Positions 33,195 to 42,800 of a stretch of DNA of 46,643 nucleotides are shown here, in pieces. Numbering within the stretch: the stretch's first letter is position 1; every line of letters begins with the position of its first letter. Source of the stretch: an uncultured bacterium. Lineage in GTDB: Bacteria; Bacillota; Clostridia; Lachnospirales; Lachnospiraceae. Location of the stretch: positions 1-46,643 of the forward strand of contig CAMWLE010000016.1 of assembly GCA_947175015.1 (NCBI GenBank). The letters are read 5' to 3'. The translations under genes were made by a program, and so were the position numbers. Under the pieces are notes generated by a model. The model had not been told where the DNA came from, made no database searches, and worked only from the letters and a program-made list of their open reading frames with translations.

Positions 33195-35867
33195 TCACAG
33201 GGTTCTATCTTTTCTCATAAACAGTAACCCAAATGAACCTGCTCCGCAATTGCTGGCAATGGCAGAAGATGCCTTCTGGAGATAAATCTTCTCAAACACG
33301 CAGCACTCCCTGACCATCTCCTGGATTTCATCCAAACTGCTCTCATCCATTCCCGCATATGTGAGAAACAGAATTCTTTTGTCAATATCTTTTGCATGTT
33401 TCAGTATGCTTCGGATATAGCTTTTGGATACCTGCGCAAAATTTCCCATCCGAATCCCACCCACTGTCATCTTACTCTTGCGAAGTACAATGACTGGATG
33501 CAGCAGCAGGGTATTACATAAAATATGAATTCCCCTGGAAATCCTGCCTCTTCGATACAACATCTGGGTGCTATTCATAATAAAGGATGTGGAGATTCTC
33601 TTTTTCAATGCTTCTATCGAATGTACAATATCCTCCACCCTGGTATTCTGTCCGGCCAAATACGCCGCCCACAGCGCCGCAAGGCCCATACCGCTGGAGA
33701 GATGGCCTGAATCAATCACCATGACATTCTCAAAAGATTTCGCCGCCTCACTGGCATGCCGATAGCCTTCACTGGCATATGCCGCCATGGCAATATGAAT
33801 AATATTTTGTGCTTCCAGAAGCTTCTGTGCAAAAAAGCTCTCATAATCGGACACATCCGGCGCCTTGGAACTCCCCTTTTTCCCTCTGTACAGATAATCC
33901 AGTAACTCCTCCGTTTCCAGCTCTTTTCCATCTTGGAAACGTCCGTGTTCCGTACAGACAAAATACGGATTCACAGATATCCCCAATGCTTTTGTCAGTT
34001 GTTCCGGCAAATCACATACACTGTCTGTTGTAATCATCAGGGGCACTCGTTTTCTCTGGTCAAATACAAGAACATCCTTGCCGATTTCCGTCTGCGCAGC
34101 CTCATCGCTGAGTACAACCATTTCCTTCGGCAAAATCCGCATAACCGCCGCTTCCAATAAAGCACCGCTGACCGGCTTTGCCAGATATCCGTTAAATCCC
34201 TCTTTTTGATACAGAAGTTGATTGTCACTGCCCGCATTGGCAGTCAATGCAATGACAGGAACTTCCCGACACATGCCCGCAGTCTGGGAACGGATGGCAT
34301 GAAGACATTCTATCCCATTCATTCCCGGCATCAGATGATCCATTAAAATTCCATCATAATGCTTATTCTGAGTCAGTTTCAGACACGCCTCACCACTTAA
34401 TGCCGTATCAATCTGAATCTTCGTATCTGAAAGTAATTTCTTCGCCACCATCAGATTCATAGCATTATCGTCCACGATGAGCAATTTTGCCTCCGGCGCC
34501 TCAAAACTCTGCTTATAATGCGTTCTGCTCTCCTTCTGTACACGAGACTCCAACGTAAAGAATCCCAATTCCGTCGCATCCACGATATCCTGATCCAATG
34601 TGACCAGAAATGTAGTGCCTTTTGTATAGACACTATTGACATTAATATCGCCATCCATCAATTGCACCAACTGTTTCACAATACTCAGACCCAGACCGGT
34701 ACCTTCAATATGGCGGTTTTTCTCCTCATCCACCCTCTGAAATGTATTAAACAGATAGGGAATATCTTCCTTCTTCACTCCCTGTCCGGTATCCTTTACA
34801 GTATAATAGACACGTACTCGATTCACACCCTGCCGCTCACAACGAACCAAAAGCGTCACGGAACCCTCACTGGTATATTTGATGGCATTGTTCAATAAAT
34901 TGATTAAAATCTGCTTGATGCGCACTTCATCTCCACAGAGCATACTTGGTATGGAAGAATCCACATCCAGGTGAAACTCCAACCCTTTTTGCTTTGCCTT
35001 AATCCATATCATATTGATAATCTCCGAGAAAAAGGCGCCTGTCTCATAAGATACCTTTACAATATCCATTTTCCCGGATTCTATTTTGGACAAATCCAGA
35101 ATATCATTGATCAGCGTCAGCAGCATCTTGCTGGCTCCCTGAATGTTCCTGGCATTTTCGGCAATTTCATCCGATATCTCTCCCCGCAGAATCATTTCAT
35201 TGAGACCAATGATGGTATTGATAGGTGTGCGGATTTCATGACTCATACTGGAGAAAAAATGGTTTTCCGCCTTGTTCAATTCTTCAATTTCTTTCTTCTG
35301 CTGATTTGTTATCTTGTTTTCTTCCTGATAGATGCGCTTCTGGAACAGAATCATGACACTTGTCAAAGCACCCACCAAAACCACTGAAAGCACAGAATCC
35401 ATATAAGCCATATGCAGTGTATGCTGCATGACATATTCGGGATAATAGAAGGTAATATAATAGCACAAAACCGCCTCAGCCGCGCCTGTCAGCAAGAAGA
35501 TAAGCCGCCTTAGCCCATACAATGTCAAACTGATGTAGACAAGCACAAACACAAACCACAGAGGAGCACCTCCATACATACCTCCTGCCATAAAAAAATT
35601 CATCGGCAGAAAGATAATAAGCAATATGGCAACCAATGTAGCTCCTGTATTGATCCTGTTCTTCCTGATACTGACACTGCTCACTGCAATGATACATACA
35701 ATGCAGACTGCCAATACCAACAGATTTGCAATATTTTCTCCGGTCAACAGCTTGCTGAACAGCATAAACACCAAAGCTGTAACACCAACCCCTGCAATCA
35801 GCCGAAACATCCTCTCCTGCAGATTTACCTTGTGATCCATTATGGGTTTCAGAAATTTTCTGATCAA
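33195..35867 (-). CDS. Membrane hybrid histidine kinase with C-terminal DegV domain
   Basis: 890 aa, starting with TTG at 35865-35867, eight bases after AGGAG; the ATG ten codons in has no site. Residues ~20-190 hold about six membrane helices. A short coiled coil leads to HisKA with the phospho-acceptor His210 (SMSHEIRTPIN). The ATPase domain shows NLLNNAIKYTSEG, DTGQGV and GTGLGLSIV. A receiver domain has acceptor Asp510 (ILMDHLMPGMNG). From ~612 to the end is a complete DegV/EDD domain: MITTDSVCDLPEQL, KAPDVSDYESFF, VIDSGHLSSGMG. DegV proteins (FakB) bind fatty acids. The fusion suggests a lipid-linked signal acts on the kinase. It follows a second hybrid kinase by 29 bp. Confidence 0.9.
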   Translation of the reverse strand: MIRKFLKPIMDHKVNLQERMFRLIAGVGVTALVFMLFSKLLTGENIANLLVLAVCIVCIIAVSSVSIRKNRINTGATLVAILLIIFLPMNFFMAGGMYGGAPLWFVFVLVYISLTLYGLRRLIFLLTGAAEAVLCYYITFYYPEYVMQHTLHMAYMDSVLSVVLVGALTSVMILFQKRIYQEENKITNQQKKEIEELNKAENHFFSSMSHEIRTPINTIIGLNEMILRGEISDEIAENARNIQGASKMLLTLINDILDLSKIESGKMDIVKVSYETGAFFSEIINMIWIKAKQKGLEFHLDVDSSIPSMLCGDEVRIKQILINLLNNAIKYTSEGSVTLLVRCERQGVNRVRVYYTVKDTGQGVKKEDIPYLFNTFQRVDEEKNRHIEGTGLGLSIVKQLVQLMDGDINVNSVYTKGTTFLVTLDQDIVDATELGFFTLESRVQKESRTHYKQSFEAPEAKLLIVDDNAMNLMVAKKLLSDTKIQIDTALSGEACLKLTQNKHYDGILMDHLMPGMNGIECLHAIRSQTAGMCREVPVIALTANAGSDNQLLYQKEGFNGYLAKPVSGALLEAAVMRILPKEMVVLSDEAAQTEIGKDVLVFDQRKRVPLMITTDSVCDLPEQLTKALGISVNPYFVCTEHGRFQDGKELETEELLDYLYRGKKGSSKAPDVSDYESFFAQKLLEAQNIIHIAMAAYASEGYRHASEAAKSFENVMVIDSGHLSSGMGLAALWAAYLAGQNTRVEDIVHSIEALKKRISTSFIMNSTQMLYRRGRISRGIHILCNTLLLHPVIVLRKSKMTVGGIRMGNFAQVSKSYIRSILKHAKDIDKRILFLTYAGMDESSLDEIQEMVRECCVFEKIYLQKASSAIASNCGAGSFGLLFMRKDRTL

Positions 35868-35896
35868 AGCGCCCTCTCCTCCCTGGTTCTACCGAC

Positions 35897-38497
35897 TCAA
35901 TGTTCCATAATCACATGCTCCGTGAGCAACTGACAAATTTCATCATATGACTTGATCAGTTTCCTGTGATTTTCTTTGATAAATGCCGCATCCCCGCTCT
36001 TCCCTGCCAATTCTAACGCCTTTGCCTGCGCTGACAGTTCTTCTGCCCCAATGGTCAGGGATGTACTCTTCAAAGCATGAACTTTCGTCGCATATTCCGC
36101 CCAATTCTCACTTTGATATAATTCTTCTATTTCCTCACGCTTTTCCTTACTTTGCTCACAATACATCTGCAGCATTTCCAGATAAAAATCCTCTTCGCCG
36201 CCGCAATAGTGCAAACCCACTTCTATATTAATACCAAAATGCTGCAGACGATTCAACCCTGTATCGGCGGATTCTCCCTGGCCGGCGGACACCTCCTTGG
36301 GCGCTTCCTCATTCCCCCATGTCCCGGCGGATTCTCCCCGGCCGGCAGACACCACCGCCCCACCGCTTTCCGTCTGTACTGTCCGCGACATTCCTGCACT
36401 GACACTATCTTCCTCTTCCATACGATACTGAATGCACTGCTCAGGCAACACCCTGCGGAGCACCCGTTCCAACACAGAACGTTCTATGGGCTTTGGCACA
36501 AATTCCGTAAATCCCTCATTCTTGAACATTTCCCTTGCCCCACTGATCGCATTGGCTGTCAGGGCAATGATCGGAAGATTCTGATACTCCCCTTCTTTCA
36601 TGGTCCGAATGCACTTCAGTGTTTCCACACCATCCATCCCCGGCATCATATGATCCAGAAATATCAAATTGAACACGGTTCCCACACATTGTTCCACCGC
36701 CGCAGTACCGCTTGCGCAAGTATCCACCTGTATCCCATAACTATTCAGAATCCCCCTGGCTACCATAAGATTCATCTCTTCATCGTCCACCACCAGCGCT
36801 CGAACACCCGCACAGGAAAATTCCCTTTCCGCCATCATACTCTCCCATAGATTCTTTCCATAGCTCACACCATTTAACAGATTGACAATGGGCAATGCAA
36901 AGAACGGCTTGCGAATCAATATCAGACTGCTCTCCGCATCCAAAGAATACTCTTTACCTGCAATGAGCACAATACAAACTGACTTCCCCAATTGTTCAAA
37001 ATAAGAAATATTTTCTTCATATTCCTCCTGGGCAAGAAACAGATGCGTCACCTGGTAGCTGTTGAGCATTTTCTCTAAATCCGAAAAGTGATAGGCGCGA
37101 TATGCCTGGAGGTCAAGCCCCTCCGCCATATGCAGAATCAGATTATCATAATACTGCCGTATCTCATCCCGACTGTATTTATCCGATTTGAAATAGCACA
37201 CAATGCAGAACTGTTTCGGGTTGGCAAGCACCATACCATGAGAAGAATCCGCCACCCCCTGAGGAATCGAAATATGTACCCGGGTTCCCTGATTTTCCCT
37301 GCTGCTATAATAAATAAATCCCTCCATGGCATGAAGAAGGCCCCTGGCAATCGGTATCCCAAGCCCCAAACCTCCCGCGTAACGGCTGCGCCCGCTATCC
37401 GCCTGATAGAACTCATCATAGATTCGCGAAAGCTGTGCAGAAGTCATGCCAATACCGGTGTCACAGATAGTAATATCCAGATTTACTCCATAACTCTCCT
37501 TGCGGATTCCCACATGAACATATATGCCCCCTTCATCCGTAAATTTAATTGCATTTTGAAGTAATAGTCTTAAGACCCGGGAAATTTTCTCCGCATCTCC
37601 AATGAGCACTGCCGGGATATGCGGTTCCATGTCAAATATCATCTCCAGATTACAATCGCTGTTCTGCATTGCGATGGTAGTAATCACATCATTGATCACA
37701 GAACAAGGCATATAATGTTCATTTGTCACTACCAATGTATTCCCTACAATCTCCGTATAATCAAGAATATCATTGATCTGCCCCGCCAGGCGCCTGCCTG
37801 CCATTTGTACGGCCTGCATACTTTCCCGCAATTCAGGAGACATCTGCCTGCCCAAAGCCACTTCACTGATTCCCGTAACCATATTAATGGGAGTACGCAA
37901 TTCATGCGACACATTGGAAAGGAAATCCGCATTCTGCTGTTTCGCAGTCTCCAGCGAATGAACAATTGCACGCATTTCCTTCCGTTCTTCCTTCCACCGG
38001 TTCATCATGGCACCGGAAAGTGCCATAGCACCAATTGTTCCTGCGACTCCCAACACCAGCCTGACGAAATGATCCATTCCCATGCCCGGCCCTATGGTAT
38101 GCAAAAACAGAATATGATACAACAACACTAACACATACATGGCCTCCACCAGATACAACAGCGCTTTTCTATGTAACAGCGCCAACATAAAGAACAGAAC
38201 ACAGGCTATCATAGGCGCATCATACAGACAAGCCTCATGGACACTATAATAGAAAAACTCCACCACCATCAGCCCTGTGCATATGTATTCGTAAATGGCA
38301 TCTGAGACCATTCTCCCAATATGTAATACCCATATAGACAAAATACCCATACCAAGCAACGGTATCATCCATATTTCCCATGCCATGACAAGTGTAACCA
38401 CAATCAGCAGTACACTGAAAACACTGACACCCCCTGCCATCAGCAGATGTGCACCTGTCTTCCCCTCTTCGTGCTTTATCACAATTGAATGGCTCAT
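35897..38497 (-). CDS. Membrane hybrid histidine kinase with receiver and HPt domains
   Basis: 866 aa from the ATG at 38495-38497, eight bases after AAGGA. About six membrane helices (residues ~20-165), a short coiled coil, then HisKA with His198 (NVSHELRTPINM) and an ATPase domain (LLLQNAIKFTDEG, CDTGIGM, GGLGLGIPIA). A region of ~150 residues without clear motifs follows and may be a degenerate receiver. A full receiver has Asp615 (IFLDHMMPGMDG), then a Gly/Ser-rich linker with a repeated VSAGRGESAG-like motif. The HPt domain has His807 (VHALKSTSLTIG). This is a complete His-Asp-His chain whose output could be the single-domain regulator encoded just upstream. Confidence 0.92.
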   Translation of the reverse strand: MSHSIVIKHEEGKTGAHLLMAGGVSVFSVLLIVVTLVMAWEIWMIPLLGMGILSIWVLHIGRMVSDAIYEYICTGLMVVEFFYYSVHEACLYDAPMIACVLFFMLALLHRKALLYLVEAMYVLVLLYHILFLHTIGPGMGMDHFVRLVLGVAGTIGAMALSGAMMNRWKEERKEMRAIVHSLETAKQQNADFLSNVSHELRTPINMVTGISEVALGRQMSPELRESMQAVQMAGRRLAGQINDILDYTEIVGNTLVVTNEHYMPCSVINDVITTIAMQNSDCNLEMIFDMEPHIPAVLIGDAEKISRVLRLLLQNAIKFTDEGGIYVHVGIRKESYGVNLDITICDTGIGMTSAQLSRIYDEFYQADSGRSRYAGGLGLGIPIARGLLHAMEGFIYYSSRENQGTRVHISIPQGVADSSHGMVLANPKQFCIVCYFKSDKYSRDEIRQYYDNLILHMAEGLDLQAYRAYHFSDLEKMLNSYQVTHLFLAQEEYEENISYFEQLGKSVCIVLIAGKEYSLDAESSLILIRKPFFALPIVNLLNGVSYGKNLWESMMAEREFSCAGVRALVVDDEEMNLMVARGILNSYGIQVDTCASGTAAVEQCVGTVFNLIFLDHMMPGMDGVETLKCIRTMKEGEYQNLPIIALTANAISGAREMFKNEGFTEFVPKPIERSVLERVLRRVLPEQCIQYRMEEEDSVSAGMSRTVQTESGGAVVSAGRGESAGTWGNEEAPKEVSAGQGESADTGLNRLQHFGINIEVGLHYCGGEEDFYLEMLQMYCEQSKEKREEIEELYQSENWAEYATKVHALKSTSLTIGAEELSAQAKALELAGKSGDAAFIKENHRKLIKSYDEICQLLTEHVIMEH

Positions 38498-38577
38498 AAT
38501 CATCTTCCTTTCCCAATTCTGATAAAAAACGCTGTACAAGACAGAACTGCTCGCCTGCGCTTTTCAAGGGTAATAAT

Positions 38578-38937
38578 TCATCCCAATGCCTTTGAAACCC
38601 GTTCTAATAAATCCTTTGGAATAAAGGGTTTTTTTACATAGTCAACCGCCCCCAGTTTAATAGCATCCAGTACATCATTCATATCTCCGGAAGCTGTCAG
38701 AAAAATAACCGGTACATTGAGATGATTTGCCTGTATCTGGCGAAAAGTCTCTATGCCATTCATTTCCGGCATCTCAATATCCAAAAGAACCAGATCCACC
38801 TGATGCTCCTTGAGCTTTGCAAGGCCCTCGGCCCCTGAACTCGCAAGGACAGCCTCATAGGAATTCCGTTCAAGCGTATGTGCCGCCATCCTTAAATTCA
38901 TTGCGTCATCATCCACCACTAAAATACACTTTCCCAT
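38578..38937 (-). CDS. Single-domain response regulator (CheY-like)
   Basis: 119 aa, a receiver domain alone: acidic pocket VVDDDAM (residues 7-13), phospho-acceptor Asp53 (LVLLDIEMPEMNG), Thr in FLTASG, and Lys in VKKPF. No DNA-binding output domain, so it signals through protein contact or serves as a phosphate shuttle or sink for the two hybrid kinases that follow. ATG at 38935-38937 after AAAGGT. The SIMPL gene lies 71 bp upstream and could be cotranscribed. Confidence 0.92.
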   Translation of the reverse strand: MGKCILVVDDDAMNLRMAAHTLERNSYEAVLASSGAEGLAKLKEHQVDLVLLDIEMPEMNGIETFRQIQANHLNVPVIFLTASGDMNDVLDAIKLGAVDYVKKPFIPKDLLERVSKALG

Positions 38938-39008
38938 TTCATTTTACCTTTCTATTTTACTTTTTTATCCTTCTTTTTATCTTATTTATCTCTATATACT
39001 AACAACTC

Positions 39009-39689
39009 TTAACATATATACCAACTCACTGTCACATGGTCTGATACATTGATATCCTCCGGTTCCATGTCTATTTCACAGGCTCCCGCACCATCCACTT
39101 CCGGGCCGCCATTGTACGCTGCCATCATCCGATTCCTGGGTTTGGATATTATCTCCATCTCTTCCCAGGAATAGTCAATTGTGTTAACCTCCCCTAATGT
39201 CACACCTGCCGCCTTGGCGAGCACTTCCGCTTTCACTTTTGCATCCTCCACTGCCTTTGCCAACAGAAGATTCCTGACAGGTTCCGCATCTTTCACAATA
39301 TAAAATATTTGGAATTCAGGTTCTGCAAAACTGTGTGCCAAAGCATATAACATTTTCCCAAACATCTGATACTCCACATCAAATTCTATCTTTAAACTGT
39401 GCCTGAATTCGTAACCGACAAATTTCTGTTTCCAAGCTCTTCCTTTGTCCTGATAATTTTCGTATTTTGTATTCACTTGAAAAGATGTCGTCTTCAAATC
39501 CGTTCTCTCAAAGCCCAATTGCTCAAAGCAGTTCTTCAGCATTTCCGTCTGCTGTGATGAGAGCTGCAAGACACCTTCATAGCTTTCCCTGGTTCCCTTC
39601 AGAGCAATTACCAGACGTATTGTATCCGGTTTGACTGCAATTTTAGCCTTTCCGGTCACTTTAATCATTCTCTTTGTCGTATTCTCCAT
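39009..39689 (-). CDS. SIMPL (DUF541) domain protein
   Basis: 226 aa; ATG at 39687-39689 after GGGAGGAAG. The SIMPL domain is recognised by MIKVTGKAKIAVKPDTIRLVIALKG, TTSFQVNTKYEN and the C-terminal AKAVEDAKVKAEVLAKAAGVTLGEVNTIDYSW. Unlike many SIMPL proteins it has no signal peptide, so it should be cytosolic. Family function is poorly known (linked to IRAK-binding or stress in a few cases). It has its own promoter and follows the RND permease gene. Confidence 0.88.
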   Translation of the reverse strand: MENTTKRMIKVTGKAKIAVKPDTIRLVIALKGTRESYEGVLQLSSQQTEMLKNCFEQLGFERTDLKTTSFQVNTKYENYQDKGRAWKQKFVGYEFRHSLKIEFDVEYQMFGKMLYALAHSFAEPEFQIFYIVKDAEPVRNLLLAKAVEDAKVKAEVLAKAAGVTLGEVNTIDYSWEEMEIISKPRNRMMAAYNGGPEVDGAGACEIDMEPEDINVSDHVTVSWYIC

Positions 39690-39785
39690 ACTCTTCCTCC
39701 CTGCACTCCCTGGTATCCATGACCAGACATTTCCATACTGCCCTGCACCGATACTCCTATATTTACATCAATTAATATTTTCCCC

Positions 39786-39814
39786 ATTATACCAAAACCT
39801 GGAAGCATTTTCAA
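39786..39814 (-). promoter_or_regulatory. Promoter of the SIMPL gene
   Basis: Minus strand -35 TTGAAA (39809-39814), 17 bp spacer, extended -10 TGGTATAAT with TATAAT at 39786-39791. It may also drive the phosphorelay genes. Confidence 0.75.
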
Positions 39815-39840
39815 TTGACTTCTTTTTACCAGACATAACC

Positions 39841-39869
39841 AAAAGGACATCCGCTAAAACCGGATGCCC
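39841..39869 (-). terminator. Intrinsic terminator of the RND gene
   Basis: Minus-strand stem GGGCATCCG / CGGATGTCC (one G-U pair) with a 7 nt loop, followed by TTTT (39841-39844). It lies 20 bp past the stop codon. Confidence 0.8.
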
Positions 39870-39888
39870 CTTCGCCCCTGCTTTTTTC

Positions 39889-42800
39889 TTATGACTCCAA
39901 AACAATCTCCGCCTTTTCCTTCTTCTCCCTACGGAACAAATCGTAAATACAGGGAATCACCACCAAGGTCAGAAGTGTACCATACGTAAGGCCGCCAATC
40001 GTCACCACCGCCATAGGCTTTGCCATCTCGGAGCCCATATCATTGCTGAAAACCATGGTGGACAATGCCAAAATGGTGGTTAGTGCGGTCATAAGCACCG
40101 GCCGAAGCCTGGTACGGCCGGCCGTAAGAATTGCCTGCCTCTTCTCCATACCGTTTTCCCGCAACTGGTTCATATAGTCAATCAACACAATACCATTGTT
40201 GACTATAATACCTGCCAACATGACAAAACCAATCAAAGCAATCACGCTGACCTCACTGCCGCTGACATACAACCCCAGGAAACCTCCCGTAAATGCAAGA
40301 GGTATGGTAAACATAATAATAAAAGGTGAGAGTAACGACTGGAATTGCGCCACCATAATCAGATACATGAACAATACCGCCAGAATCAGCATCAACATGA
40401 TCTGCTCCATGGCATCCACAATCATTTCATTTTCACCGGAAAATACCAGACGATAGCCGGGCGGAAGATCATAATCTGACATCTTCGCTTCCACATCGGC
40501 GGACACCAGTCCCACATTGTACCCTTCCGCAATGCCTGCGGACACCGATACATACCTCGTCTGATCCACACGGCTGATAGATGACAATGCCTCCGTTTCT
40601 TCAAAGGACGCGATTTCCGACAAAGGCACCTTTACCTTCTCACCCTCTTCATTGGTGCCGTCTATCTCCAAATTCTTCACCAGTTCCCTGGTCAAAGTGA
40701 TATCATTTCCGTTCATCACATATACGCTGAAATCCTGCTCCGCCGCTTCCAGGGTGGTTGCAACATTTGCGCTGGCCAGTTTCGTATAAATCTGGCTGAA
40801 AACCTGTGCTACCGTAAGTCCATAATGTACCGCATCATCACGGTGAATTAAAATCCGCAGTTCCTCATCCGCCTCTTCCAACCCATCGCTGACATCAGCC
40901 GTTCCTTCCACGCTCTCCACAATTGCCGCCACTTCCCCGGCAATGCGCCGCAAGGTATCCAGCTCTCTGCCCCGCACCTGAATCGAAATACCGCTGCCTC
41001 CCATGGCGCTCATATCCATACTGGAAGTATCTATGCTGATTTCCGCTTCCAATCCTGCGGTTTTTTCCATAATGATTCTGGCAATTTCCTCATTGCTCAT
41101 ATTTTTATCTTCTTTTGTCACCACATAGACCGTAGTGGAATTGGTGCTGCTGCCACCGCCTCCTCCCAGCATGGCCATACTGGAGCTGTTAGTCATGGCT
41201 CCCACGTTCTGCACATCCTCTATGGAAAGGATTTCTTCTACTACCCTGTCTGTCACGGCAGCGGTTTCCTCCAAAGTCGCATCTTCTGCCAATGAAATAC
41301 TGACCGTCAACTGTGTAGAATCCATATCCGACATAAATGCCGTACCATTGGTAAATGCCAGCATTACACTTCCTATCAGAAGCACCAATACCAGAAGTAT
41401 CACCAGCGGCTTTACCTTTAAAGCGCCCGCAAGCAATTTCTCGTAACCCTTGATCAAGACACCGAATATTTTACCCTCTTTCTGCTCCTTGGTTTTGACC
41501 AGCATTTTAGAGGACATAGCCGGTACCACTGTCAATGCAATTACTAAACTGGCAAGGAGGGAATAGGCAATGGTCAATCCCATATCCACAAAAAGCTGCC
41601 TTGTAATTCCCTCCGTAAACACAATGGGAAGAAATACACATACCGTAGTAAGGGTGGATGCCATGATTGCGCCTGCCACTTCACCGGCACCAGTCATGGC
41701 AGCCTCTTTGACAGAATATCCCTCATTGCGCAGCCGATAAATATTCTCTATTACCACAATAGAATTGTCCACCAACATTCCTATGCCCAACGCCAATCCG
41801 GACAGAGAGATAATATTCAATGTCACGCCGCTGAAATACATACACACAATGGCAGTCACCAAACTGACCGGAATAGAAAGGGCAACCACCAGTGTAGGCC
41901 TGATGTCCTTTAAAAATATCAACAGAATCACAATGGCCAGAACAGCGCCAAATAATATATTGCTGATAATGGAATCCATAACCAAATCAATATAAATTCC
42001 CTGGTCCATCAATGTCACCAGAGACAATGCGCTGTCCTCATCCATCAGCTCCCGAAAACGTGCCCCCAGAAGATCCGACACTTCACCGGTGGAATACCCT
42101 GTCTGCTTCTGAATGGTCAGCATGACCCCGGCACTGCCGTCCACATTGGTATAAATAGACGCGGAATTATCTGTGTAGAACACATCTGCCACATCCTTAA
42201 GGGTGATTACCGGCACATTGTCCATATGCAGATCCATCAGCGGCAATACCTGTAATTCCTCCACCGTAGAGGGTTTATCTCCCACCCTCACCATATAGCT
42301 GATGCCTTCCTCCGTCACATAACCTGCGGGCATGGAGAAATTCTGGGCAGTCAACAGTCCCTTGACCGTATCCACCGTCAGAATGCCGGTCATGTCCGCC
42401 TGCTCATAAGCATTTTCTCTTGCTTCCTCCAACTGTTTCAAACCATCCGCCAACTGCTCTTCCGCATCCTTTAACTGTTCTTCCCCCTTTTCAATCTGTT
42501 CCAATGCGCTGTCTAATTGTGCTTCCGCCAGCTTCATCTGGTATTCACCAAGGGCAATCTGTGAATTTCCCTCCGCAAATCCCAACGCAGCCTCCAACTG
42601 TCCCTTTTCCACCTCTACAAGCCCTGCATCCACTTTGGATAATTGTTCATCCAGTTCCTCTATGGTTGCCACCGCAATATTCGTGTAAGCCTCCAGTCCC
42701 AGTCCGTTTGTCAGGGCATTCAATGCGTCTTCCAGGCCCTCCCTCTGGGCAAGGATTTGATTAGAACCACTTTGGGACAGTAATGTAAGCAATGCCGCTA

